10,811 bases of DNA from Minisyncoccota bacterium (GCA_028696935.1 JAQVGE010000008.1:4528-15338); one strand, 5' to 3'; shown: positions 1 to 5,127, counted from the first letter of the stretch. Notes: generated from the sequence alone by a model not told the origin. Program-made: numbers and translations.

Positions 1-127
1 CAAATTACTTTAACTTGCGTTACCTACCAAGACAGCATAACCGCGCAAACTAACTTAATCAAAGAAACTAATCTAACCAAATTACTTTAACTTGCGTTAC
101 CTACCAAGACAGCATAACCGCGCAAAC
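1..127. repeat. Tandem 50-bp direct repeat, 77-bp period
   Basis: Positions 1-50 and 78-127 are identical, separated by 27 bp of AT-rich DNA that is not repeated inside the window. Each copy can fold weakly: TTGC and GTTA on the left pair with TAAC and GCAA on the right, with a CGC bulge. The left copy starts at the window edge, so the array may continue outside. No open reading frame fits here. The repeat lies downstream of tRNA-Ser on the minus strand, next to another repeat pair (137-310). Confidence 0.9.
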
Positions 128-136
128 AAAGATTTA

Positions 137-310
137 GGCTTTCAAATCCAGTCCTCGTAATACATTGTATTACTTGCGGAGGGTACAGGATTTGGTCCCA
201 AGTATTTTTCTACTGAAAAATCTCGCGACCCCGCCTCGGCCCGTCGGCCTCCGGCTTTCAAATCCAGTCCTCGTAATACATTGTATTACTTGCGGAGGGT
301 ACAGGATTTG
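137..310 (-). repeat. 58-bp direct repeat carrying the tRNA-Ser 3' end
   Basis: Positions 137-194 and 253-310 are identical over 58 bp. The right copy includes the last 18 nt of tRNA-Ser (293-310: end of the T arm, acceptor 3' strand, discriminator); the left copy is therefore a detached second tRNA 3' end. Each copy also holds a perfect 8-bp palindrome with one central base (GTAATACA-T-TGTATTAC, 157-173 and 273-289). On the minus strand the right-hand palindrome begins three bases after the tRNA discriminator. A duplicated tRNA 3' end is the usual footprint of site-specific integration, but only 58 bp lie between the copies and no integrase is in the window. Confidence 0.9.
194..255 (-). repeat. 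Structured dispersed repeat, copy A
   Basis: This 62-bp block matches 3285-3346 at 52 of 62 positions without gaps. On the minus strand it folds into a short hairpin (GGCC-GACG-GGCC, 249-238) followed by a long one (230-194). The long one has an outer stem GGTCGCGAG/CTTGGGACC, one bulged A, an inner stem ATTTTTC/GAAAAAT, and loop AGTA. The differences from copy B fall mostly in paired positions and keep the pairing. It lies exactly between the two copies of the 58-bp tRNA-Ser repeat. A tiny open frame runs through it on the minus strand but looks incidental. Confidence 0.85.
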
Positions 311-379
311 AACCTGTGATCCCCTTTCGGAGATTCCACTTTTCGAAAGCGGTGCAATCAACCTCTCTGCCAACCCTCC
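293..379 (-). tRNA. tRNA-Ser (anticodon CGA)
   Basis: The minus strand gives a full class II tRNA. The acceptor is GGAGGGT/ACCCTCC with discriminator G. The anticodon stem CCGCT/AGTGG encloses loop TTCGAAA, so the anticodon is CGA, reading UCG serine codons. A long variable arm TCTCC-GAAA-GGGGA is typical of serine tRNAs, and the T arm is ACAGG-TTCAAAT-CCTGT. The CCA end is not encoded: the bases after the discriminator are CAA. The 3' end lies inside a 58-bp direct repeat. A good promoter lies about 40 bp upstream. Confidence 0.96.
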
Positions 380-424
380 TTCTAATACACCACAAGGATG
401 ATAAAACACACCCTCTCATTTAGG

Positions 425-453
425 ATTATACAAAAATAAACCTATTTTATCAA
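425..453 (-). promoter_or_regulatory. Sigma-70 type promoter of tRNA-Ser
   Basis: Minus-strand -35 box TTGATA (453-448), 17-bp spacer, and -10 box TATAAT (430-425). Transcription would start near 418 and give a leader of roughly 38 nt before the tRNA 5' end at 379. The -35 box lies inside the last codons of gpmI, so the two genes overlap at promoter level. Confidence 0.85.
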
Positions 454-1953
454 ACTCTCTCCGGTCATTGATTCTGGCTTTTTTATCTCTAAAATCTGGA
501 AAATGGTTGGCGTAATATCAGCCAAAGTTCCTCCCTCTTGAGAAAGTTTATATTCTTTATTGGTTAAAATAAATGGGACTTTATTCATGGTATGAGCTGT
601 ATGACCCTCCCCGCTTTTTTCATCTACATTTACCTCTGCATTTCCATGATCAGCCGTAATAATTGCAATTCCATTATTTTCCAACAATGCCTCAATAACT
701 CTTTTTAATTGTTTATCTATTTCTTCCACAGCTTCTATGATTGCAGACATATTGGCCGTATGCCCCACCATATCAGCATTTGCAAAATTAATAAAAATAA
801 AATCAGTTCCTTTCTTTATTTGAAGAACCGCTTCATCAGCAATTCCACTTGCACTCATCCTTGGGGCTAAATCATAAGTAGGAACATCATTTCTACTCGG
901 AACAAGGATATTTTCCTCTCCCTCATAAGGATTTTCAACTCCCCCATTTAGAAAATAAGTAGCATGAGCATATTTAGTTGTTTCAGCTATATGAGCCTGA
1001 GTTAAACCAACCAAAGAAATCTCTTTAGCCAAAGTAGTTTTAATTTTAATAGGAGGAAAAGCCACCAAATCATTTCCAGCAATTCCATAATCAGTCATTG
1101 TGACAAAACATAAATCATCATCTTTAATCTTCCCAATAATTTTTCGAGAAAGCATCCTAGCTCTGTCTGCTCTTAGGTTGAAAAAGAAAACCCCATCATG
1201 TTTTTTTATATAAGAACTGTGTCCATTTTCGTCCAAACGAACTATCGGTTCTAAGTACTCATCACTTTTATCTTCTTTGTATAAATCATCTAAATATTCC
1301 GACAGTTTACCTTTACAAATATTTCCTTGCCCTTCAAAAATAGCTTTCTCGGCTTTTTCTAAACGATCCCAATTGTCATCCCTATCCATCGAATAAAACC
1401 GCCCAGAGACAGTTGCTATTCTCCCAATTTTTAATTCCTCTAAAAGATTTTCTAGCTGTTCTAAATATCTACTCGCACTTTTAGGTGGAACATCTCTACC
1501 ATCAGTAAAAGCATGGATTGCAACTTCTTTTACCCCACTTTCTTTAGCTATTTTAAGAAAAGCAAACAAGTGGTCAATATGACTATGAATACCACCAGGT
1601 GAAACCAACCCCATAACATGAAGGGTCGAATTATTTTTTTTAACATGGGAAAAAAGCTTTTCACAAATCTTATTTTTATCAAACTCTCCATTCTTAATTG
1701 ATTTGTTTATTCTAACCAACTCTTGGTCGAGTATTTTACCCGCACCAATAGTTAGATGTCCAACCTCACTACCTCCTATTTGTCCTTCTGGTAGCCCCAC
1801 AGCAGGTCCAGAAGCTTCAATTAGAGTATGTGGATATTCCTGCCATAAATAATCAAAAAATGGCTTTTTGGCCTGTGCGATGGCATTATTTTCCTTCTCT
1901 TCTCGATAGCCCCAACCATCAAGAACAATAAGAGCAAATTGTCGTTTATTCAT
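442..1953 (-). CDS. gpmI: 2,3-bisphosphoglycerate-independent phosphoglycerate mutase
   Basis: Interconverts 3- and 2-phosphoglycerate in glycolysis without a bisphosphoglycerate cofactor, using two Mn ions and a phosphoserine intermediate in the cytoplasm. At 503 residues it has the usual family length and all key motifs. These are LDGWG with Asp12, the catalytic Ser62 in GGSEVGH, His123 in HSHIDH, DGRD at 151-154, GRFYSMDRDDNWDR with Arg185 and Arg191, RADRAR with Arg261 and Arg264, DMVGH with Asp394 and His398, ADHGN with Asp435 and His436, and His454 in HTAHT. Many members have Asn before the active Ser (GNSEVGH); here it is Gly. The start ATG has no Shine-Dalgarno but lies 6 nt after an extended -10 box, so the mRNA is probably leaderless. 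It is a single-gene unit. Confidence 0.97.
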   Translation of the reverse strand: MNKRQFALIVLDGWGYREEKENNAIAQAKKPFFDYLWQEYPHTLIEASGPAVGLPEGQIGGSEVGHLTIGAGKILDQELVRINKSIKNGEFDKNKICEKLFSHVKKNNSTLHVMGLVSPGGIHSHIDHLFAFLKIAKESGVKEVAIHAFTDGRDVPPKSASRYLEQLENLLEELKIGRIATVSGRFYSMDRDDNWDRLEKAEKAIFEGQGNICKGKLSEYLDDLYKEDKSDEYLEPIVRLDENGHSSYIKKHDGVFFFNLRADRARMLSRKIIGKIKDDDLCFVTMTDYGIAGNDLVAFPPIKIKTTLAKEISLVGLTQAHIAETTKYAHATYFLNGGVENPYEGEENILVPSRNDVPTYDLAPRMSASGIADEAVLQIKKGTDFIFINFANADMVGHTANMSAIIEAVEEIDKQLKRVIEALLENNGIAIITADHGNAEVNVDEKSGEGHTAHTMNKVPFILTNKEYKLSQEGGTLADITPTIFQILEIKKPESMTGESLIK

Positions 1954-1959
1954 ACGTAA

Positions 1960-1968
1960 ATTATACCA
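1960..1968 (-). promoter_or_regulatory. Extended -10 promoter of gpmI, leaderless start
   Basis: The minus strand reads TGGTATAAT (1968-1960), a TGn-extended perfect -10 box. Only six bases separate it from the gpmI ATG at 1953, so the expected start point falls at or within a base of the start codon. No clear -35 box lies 17 bp upstream. The same spacing recurs at 4059-4067. Confidence 0.75.
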
Positions 1969-1969
1969 G

Positions 1970-2010
1970 AAAAATAAAATAATCGCCCACCTTTTACAAA
2001 GTAGACGATT
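1970..2010 (-). terminator. Rho-independent terminator after the 244-aa gene
   Basis: On the minus strand, 2010-1981 forms a 13-bp stem with three G-U pairs (AATCGTCTACTTT / AAGGTGGGCGATT) and a GTAA loop, followed by ATTTTATTTTT. It follows the stop codon at 2034 by about 25 bp. Its T tract ends two bases before the gpmI extended -10 box. Confidence 0.85.
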
Positions 2011-2033
2011 ATAATTATTAGAAACTTCTTAAA

Positions 2034-2768
2034 TTAAAAATTAAAAGAAAGACCAGAGCTGAAAACAAATTGATGATCAAAACCTCGATTCCCAATGGGA
2101 ACATAAGCTTCAATACTAATCATATTCCAGGAAGCTTTCTTTGAAAGTAACAACTCTAAAGATGAAGACCCTTTGACAAGTAGACCTGCCTTTGACCCAA
2201 AAGCTCCATCATCAAACAAAGTTTGAAGAGATGAATTTAATTTAACTCTATGGAGTAAAATATAATCGCTATCAACTCCAACGCTAAATAAATTACCTCC
2301 CCTAAACGGAGTTTTTTTGTCAGGAATAATGTAATTATTATACTTAAAGAATGGTGTTAGATAAAAGAAACAATTTATCTTCTTTCTATCATCAATCCTA
2401 AGATTAGTCATAATTACATCATTGTAAGCAAATCTTCCAACTGGAAAATCATCAAAATAAGACACCGAGATACTTAAGTTTAAATATTCCAATTCACCGT
2501 TATAACCCAAGGTATAATCAATTTCATCATCCCAGTCTTTCGACCAGTCAAGATTAAAACCAGTTGAGCCCCACAAATCGAAGAAAAAACCTGATTTATG
2601 AATTATTGTAAAACTACCTTGAGTAACAGGGTCTGGATAAAAAACTAATCCACTTGGTCCAACATATTTTGAACGAACAAACAAGTTTGAACTGAAACTA
2701 AAGTCTCTAGTTCTAGCAAAGGTTTGGACTGATAAAATAACAGCCAAAAGGAGGAAAAATCTTTTCAT
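2034..2768 (-). CDS. Exported protein, predicted beta-barrel
   Basis: A 244-residue protein of unknown function. Residues 1-18 form a signal peptide (MKRFF, then a hydrophobic stretch ending TFA). The rest has no long hydrophobic helix but many short amphipathic strands rich in Phe, Tyr and Gly. It ends in GLSFNF, with a terminal Phe and aromatic or hydrophobic residues at alternate positions, the pattern of outer-membrane beta-barrels. Size and pattern recall small porin-like proteins such as the TorF type, but I cannot assign a family. Such a barrel is unexpected if the host is a CPR bacterium, which is thought to lack an ordinary outer membrane. No Shine-Dalgarno is visible. TATAAC (2792-2787) and a TTGACA box at 2910-2905 are possible promoter parts. 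A hairpin terminator follows. Confidence 0.85.
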   Translation of the reverse strand: MKRFFLLLAVILSVQTFARTRDFSFSSNLFVRSKYVGPSGLVFYPDPVTQGSFTIIHKSGFFFDLWGSTGFNLDWSKDWDDEIDYTLGYNGELEYLNLSISVSYFDDFPVGRFAYNDVIMTNLRIDDRKKINCFFYLTPFFKYNNYIIPDKKTPFRGGNLFSVGVDSDYILLHRVKLNSSLQTLFDDGAFGSKAGLLVKGSSSLELLLSKKASWNMISIEAYVPIGNRGFDHQFVFSSGLSFNF

Positions 2769-2794
2769 GATTCGGTTTTTATTTTAGTTATACA

Positions 2795-2849
2795 TTTATT
2801 TGAATTATCTTAGATTCTTTTTTAAAAAACCCAAAATAATTCAAATAAA
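2795..2849. repeat. 14-bp perfect inverted repeat
   Basis: TTTATTTGAATTAT (2795-2808) is the exact reverse complement of 2836-2849, with 27 bases between that contain TTTTTTAAAAAA. It lies between the 61-aa and 244-aa genes, in the likely 5' leader of the latter. There is no terminal T run of terminator type at either end. It could be an operator or leader hairpin, or simply AT-rich symmetry. Confidence 0.7.
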
Positions 2850-2881
2850 AAACTAAAAACCTCTTCCTCAGATTCCCTTAG

Positions 2882-2910
2882 AAATTAACATATTTATAGT
2901 GTTTTGTCAA
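2882..2910 (-). promoter_or_regulatory. Possible promoter upstream of the 244-aa gene
   Basis: Minus-strand TTGACA (2910-2905) is a perfect -35 box. A 17-bp spacer leads to TAATTT (2887-2882), a poor -10 box preceded by TG. If used, it gives a leader of about 110 nt that contains the 14-bp inverted repeat at 2795-2849. The closer TATAAC at 2792-2787 is an alternative -10 box. Confidence 0.35.
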
Positions 2911-2917
2911 TATAAAA

Positions 2918-3103
2918 TTACTTTCCTGACCTCTTTCCTAAATTTTTCAGTAAAAACATGTGGGCAAAAACAAGCACACTACCAATAGCAGTCAAGAGCC
3001 CTATACCTTGTGCCCCAGGACTATCGTCCATACCACCATATCCAATCAGGAGAACTCCTGAAGCAAGAGCAAATATCAAATGTAATATCTTAATTATATT
3101 CAT
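2918..3103 (-). CDS. Small two-helix membrane protein
   Basis: A 61-residue protein that I do not recognise. Two hydrophobic segments (about residues 5-24 and 33-52) are joined by a short loop GGMDDSPGAQG, and the C-terminus is basic (KNLGKRSGK). The charge pattern places the C-terminus in the cytoplasm, with the acidic loop outside. No Shine-Dalgarno precedes the ATG. TGTTACACT (minus strand, 3122-3114) is a possible extended -10 box ten bases before the start, which would give a nearly leaderless mRNA. Coding potential rests on the clean two-helix pattern. An overlapping frame on the other strand (2958-3173) looks like a shadow. Confidence 0.65.
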   Translation of the reverse strand: MNIIKILHLIFALASGVLLIGYGGMDDSPGAQGIGLLTAIGSVLVFAHMFLLKNLGKRSGK

Positions 3104-3139
3104 ATACTCAATCAGTGTAACATATTTAAATTTTTTCGT

Positions 3140-3284
3140 GCTAATGACCTACCAAGACCACGAGTATGTTTAACCTTACAGGTTCAGTACCTCTTTTCAA
3201 TCTACCCCATCGGCGGATAATGAAAAGCTTTTCGATCTCCGGATGAGAAGCAAGCAGTTACTTTGCTTGGGTCACCAACTTTGT
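3140..3284. other. Gene-less structured DNA before copy B
   Basis: No convincing gene lies between 3104 and 3552. This first part holds several small dyads: AACCT-TAC-AGGTT and AGGT-TCAGT-ACCT near 3170-3192, the perfect 12-bp palindrome GAAAAGCTTTTC at 3222-3233, and CAAGCA-GTTACTT-TGCTTG near 3250-3268. Together they suggest a folded RNA or decayed repeat material. I cannot match it to a known RNA family such as tmRNA, RNase P RNA or a riboswitch. Confidence 0.45.
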
Positions 3285-3346
3285 GGTCACAAATAATTTT
3301 CTGCTGAAAATTTCCGCGACCTCGCCTCGGCTCGTCAGCCTCCGGC
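3285..3346 (-). repeat. Structured dispersed repeat, copy B
   Basis: Second copy of the 62-bp element at 194-255, in the same orientation and with the same spacing between its two hairpins. The minus strand forms GGCT-GACG-AGCC (3340-3329) and then a long hairpin at 3321-3285 with inner stem AATTTTC/GAAAATT, loop AGCA and outer stem GGTCGC/GTGACC. Compared with copy A, three base pairs are changed on both sides at once, and two single changes leave or create G-U pairs on the minus strand. No intact tRNA adjoins this copy. Confidence 0.85.
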
Positions 3347-3348
3347 CG

Positions 3349-3394
3349 TCACAATTATAAAAAGCACTATTCAAAGTGCTTTTTATAATTGTGA
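3349..3394. repeat. Perfect 20-bp inverted repeat (hairpin)
   Basis: Twenty bases starting TCACAATTAT (3349-3368) are the exact reverse complement of 3375-3394, with a six-base loop ATTCAA. The inner part reads GCACT..AGTGC flanked by A and T runs, so it could terminate transcription in either direction. Unlike usual terminators, the stem continues through the T run and closes with GTGA. It directly follows copy B of the structured repeat. Confidence 0.85.
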
Positions 3395-3489
3395 GCCTTC
3401 TCGAGATAGAACCCCGTGGCTCATTGCACTGTAAGGCTTTTTGGGGCTTTTTTAGTATATCATTTCGACCCCTCTCGTGCGTCAATGAG
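3395..3489. other. Gene-less dyad-rich stretch, possibly tRNA-like
   Basis: On the minus strand GAGCC (3420-3416) and GGCTC (3395-3391) enclose a 20-nt loop with GTTCTATC, which loosely recalls a T arm plus acceptor end. Wider out, CTCATTG (3420-3426) pairs with CAATGAG (3483-3489). The word TTCTCGAG at 3397-3404 is shared with the repeats at 3971-4044 and 4973-5002. A small open frame on the minus strand covers this and copy B (3258-3485), but its content is explained by the repeats. Confidence 0.4.
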
Positions 3490-3493
3490 ATGC

Positions 3494-3521
3494 TTTACAA
3501 ATTACTTATATATGATATAGT
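3494..3521 (+). promoter_or_regulatory. Promoter of the 120-aa membrane protein gene
   Basis: -35 box TTTACA (3494-3499), 16-bp spacer, -10 box TATAGT (3516-3521). The start point would be near 3528, leaving about 25 nt of A/T-rich leader before the ATG at 3553, with no Shine-Dalgarno. Confidence 0.65.
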
Positions 3522-3552
3522 AAATTAAACTTGTAACTTAAAAAATTTAATC

Positions 3553-3915
3553 ATGAAACGTCAAATGTTCTTACTAGTGCTTGGAGCAGTAATAATTTAC
3601 TCATTGCTACCAGAAAAATTATCTTCTGGATTTGCATATGTTGCAATTCTAGGACTAACCCTTCTTAGTTTATATTCACAACGGAAAAAAGAAAAAGTTC
3701 CGACTATTATCTCTGGTGATTTTATTATTCATTACAATACAATGTTTCCTGCCACAGGTTCAAAGATTGTGAAGAATGGAAGATTAGTATCATCCAAGAA
3801 AGATGAGAATAGATTGTTGCTTTACATTGATGAAACATTTCGTAATTCTATTCTTAAGAAAACGATTCGTGAGATTACAGATATGGAAGGAAAACCTCTA
3901 GTAGATATTCTATGA
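3553..3915 (+). CDS. Unknown 120-aa membrane protein
   Basis: I do not recognise this protein. Residues 4-18 and 26-42 are hydrophobic and form a hairpin of two membrane helices with a short loop LPEKLSSGF between them, followed by a basic stretch SQRKKEK. Residues 50-120 form a soluble domain, probably cytoplasmic, with alternating strands (IISGDFIIHY, RLLLYIDE) and a final helix or strand region ending MEGKPLVDIL. The gene stands alone with its own promoter (3494-3521) and its own hairpin terminator (3938-3969). It is bounded on both sides by hairpin-rich repeats. The start has no Shine-Dalgarno, as for other first genes here. Confidence 0.8.
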   Translation: MKRQMFLLVLGAVIIYSLLPEKLSSGFAYVAILGLTLLSLYSQRKKEKVPTIISGDFIIHYNTMFPATGSKIVKNGRLVSSKKDENRLLLYIDETFRNSILKKTIREITDMEGKPLVDIL

Positions 3916-3937
3916 TTGGAATAACAAAACTACATCA

Positions 3938-3969
3938 AAAAGGTGACTATGTGTCACCTTTTATTTTTT
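3938..3969 (+). terminator. Rho-independent terminator
   Basis: AAAAGGTGAC (3938-3947) pairs perfectly with GTCACCTTTT (3953-3962) around loop TATGT and is followed by ATTTTTT. It ends the 120-aa membrane protein gene 22 bp after its stop codon. Confidence 0.9.
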
Positions 3970-3970
3970 A

Positions 3971-4044
3971 GAGCTTCTCGAGCGTTCTCTAATTGGTGAC
4001 CTGTCGAAGAGTCGAACGGCTCTCGAGCGCTCACACTAGTGCTC
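3971..4044 (-). repeat. CTCGAG hairpin repeat with tRNA-like 3' end
   Basis: Positions 4015-4044 match 4973-5002 at 25 of 30 bases. Both contain CTCGAGCGCT and a hairpin; here it is GAGCGCT/AGTGCTC (4025-4031, 4038-4044) with one G-T pair. Next to it, 3995-4017 equals the tRNA-Glu 3' end (5008-5030) at 16 of 23 positions, with both ends (GGTGACC and TCGAAC) conserved. This looks like a decayed T arm plus acceptor end, read on the minus strand. A further TTCTCGAGCG lies at 3975-3984. The repeat sits just upstream of the hydrolase-cupin gene. Confidence 0.75.
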
Positions 4045-4058
4045 TAAAGGGGTCGTTT

Positions 4059-4067
4059 TGATATACT
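4059..4067 (+). promoter_or_regulatory. Extended -10 promoter, leaderless start
   Basis: TGATATACT (4059-4067) is a TGn-extended -10 box, and the ATG of the hydrolase-cupin gene follows after exactly six bases. This is the same geometry as the gpmI promoter. No -35 box is evident, since that position falls in the CTCGAG hairpin repeat. Confidence 0.7.
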
Positions 4068-4073
4068 ATATAC

Positions 4074-4886
4074 ATGAAAAAGATATACATAATTCACCGT
4101 TGGGCAGGTAATTCAACAGATGATTGGAGGCCGTGGCTCAAAAAAGAACTAGAGGCGTTCGGTTTCGAGGTCATTGTTCCTGATATGCCAGATACCGAAG
4201 TACCCGTTATTGAATCATGGGTAAACCACTTGAGTAAAGTAGTTACTGATCCAAATGAAAACACTTTTTTCATTGGTCACAGTATCGGTTGCCAAACTAT
4301 TCTAAGATACTTAGAAAGTATAAATACAAAAATTGGAGGATTAATTTTTGTCGCTCCTTGGTTTAAACTCGATAATTTGGAAGATGAAGAAGTTGAACAA
4401 ATTGCAAAACCTTGGCTCGAGACATCTATCGACTTTGCAAAAGTTAAAAATAATACCTATTCAATACAATCATTTCTCTCTAGTGACGAACCCTTTGGTT
4501 GTGTAAGTGAGAATAAAAAAGTTCTAGAACAAGACTTGGAATCAAAAGTTACAATTTTAGAAAGTCGAGGACACTTTACTGAAGATGATAATGAATTAGA
4601 ACTACCGGAAATTATACCTACTGTATTACAAAGCATTCTCAATATCGAGTATCCAATTGTGTATGAATGGAACGATGAACCAAATACTAAATATGACGAA
4701 CATGAGCACAAAGGAAAAGTTTCTTTTTATGTGATTGAAGGGTCTGTTGCTTTTACCAGCGGAATAAATCAAATAGTTTCTCAATATCAAAGAATTGATG
4801 TTCCTGTTGGGGTTAAGCACGCAGCAACAGTTGGCTCAGAAGGTTGTAGATATATCGTAGGTCAAGAAATTGAAGGTGATGCATAA
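4074..4886 (+). CDS. RBBP9/YdeN-type serine hydrolase fused to a cupin domain
   Basis: A 270-residue two-domain protein, probably cytoplasmic. Residues 1-190 are an alpha/beta hydrolase of the RBBP9/YdeN type. Strand IYIIH is followed by WAGNSTDDW-PWL, the nucleophile elbow GHSIG has Ser70, and a likely acid Asp138 (SSDEPF) and His167 (RGHF) complete the triad. The family's substrates are mostly unknown. Residues 195-268 form a small cupin: HEH at 210-212 with a following VIEG, and PVGVKH at 244-249 supply probable metal-binding histidines. I see no frameshift between the domains, so the fusion appears genuine. The gene has its own leaderless promoter and terminator and lies between two CTCGAG repeats near tRNA-Glu, a layout suggesting acquisition. 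Substrate unknown. Confidence 0.85.
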   Translation: MKKIYIIHRWAGNSTDDWRPWLKKELEAFGFEVIVPDMPDTEVPVIESWVNHLSKVVTDPNENTFFIGHSIGCQTILRYLESINTKIGGLIFVAPWFKLDNLEDEEVEQIAKPWLETSIDFAKVKNNTYSIQSFLSSDEPFGCVSENKKVLEQDLESKVTILESRGHFTEDDNELELPEIIPTVLQSILNIEYPIVYEWNDEPNTKYDEHEHKGKVSFYVIEGSVAFTSGINQIVSQYQRIDVPVGVKHAATVGSEGCRYIVGQEIEGDA

Positions 4887-4918
4887 AACTAAAAACACCA
4901 TGATGGTGTTTTTAGTTT
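4886..4918 (+). terminator. Strong bidirectional hairpin terminator
   Basis: AAACTAAAAACACCA (4886-4900) pairs perfectly over 15 bp with 4904-4918 around a TGA loop. The T run in the 3' arm (or 5' A run for the other strand) lets it end the hydrolase-cupin gene and also the tRNA-Glu transcript coming from the right. It begins in the stop codon's last base. Confidence 0.88.
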
Positions 4919-4920
4919 AG

Positions 4921-5009
4921 TTCGATTCCTCGAAGGGTGCTGAAATACTAAGTTTTGAAAGCGTTGAAAAACAACGGTTCTCGAGCGCTTGAACTAGCGC
5001 TCGTGACGG
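4921..5009. repeat. CTCGAG hairpin repeat next to tRNA-Glu
   Basis: Copy of the repeat at 4015-4044 is at 4973-5002, with a perfect hairpin GAGCGCT/AGCGCTC (4983-4989, 4996-5002). It starts about 8 bp beyond the tRNA-Glu 3' end. Further out are hairpins CGTTG-AAAAA-CAACG near 4962-4976 and TTCGA-TTCC-TCGAA at 4921-4934. The plus-strand stretch at 4921-4938 resembles the tRNA-Glu 3' end (TTCGATTCC then AGGGT) in inverted orientation. No gene is visible; a small minus-strand frame (4948-5139) is just tRNA and repeat. Confidence 0.7.
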
Positions 5010-5081
5010 TGACCCTACCGGGAATCGAACCCGGATTACCGGCTTGAAAAGCCGATGTCCTAACCGTTAGACGATAGGGCC
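5010..5081 (-). tRNA. tRNA-Glu (anticodon UUC)
   Basis: The minus strand gives a complete class I tRNA of 72 nt. The acceptor is GGCCCTA/TAGGGTC with discriminator A, and there is a D arm with AACGGTTAGGAC. The anticodon stem TCGGC/GCCGG has loop TTTTCAA, so the anticodon is TTC. The T arm is CCGGG-TTCGATT-CCCGG. The bases after the discriminator are CCG, so CCA is not fully encoded. A TATATG five bases before the 5' end is a weak -10 candidate. The 3' side runs into the CTCGAG hairpin repeat. Confidence 0.96.
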
Positions 5082-5127
5082 AATACATATACTTAATTCT
5101 AAATTTTAAAGAAACATTTAATTCTAT

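Noticed and set aside
1..127. CRISPR array
   Set aside because: Only two 50-bp units with one 27-bp AT-rich spacer; the repeat is too long and no cas genes are present.
170..409. 79-aa minus-strand open frame
   Set aside because: It runs through tRNA-Ser and the repeats; the coding look is a by-product of the structured elements.
3144..3160. Third copy of the left-edge repeat (shared word ACCTACCAAGAC)
   Set aside because: A 12-base match is expected by chance in a window of this size, and the flanks do not align.
2958..3173. 71-aa plus-strand open frame
   Set aside because: It is antisense to the 61-aa two-helix protein, which has the better membrane protein pattern.
3258..3485. 75-aa minus-strand open frame similar at its C-terminus to the 170-409 frame
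   Set aside because: The similarity comes from the shared 62-bp repeat, whose changes follow RNA pairing rather than codon conservation.
3971..5009. Integron attC sites
   Set aside because: The hairpins flank genes, but I find no matched RYYYAAC and GTTRRRY core sites and no integrase in the window.
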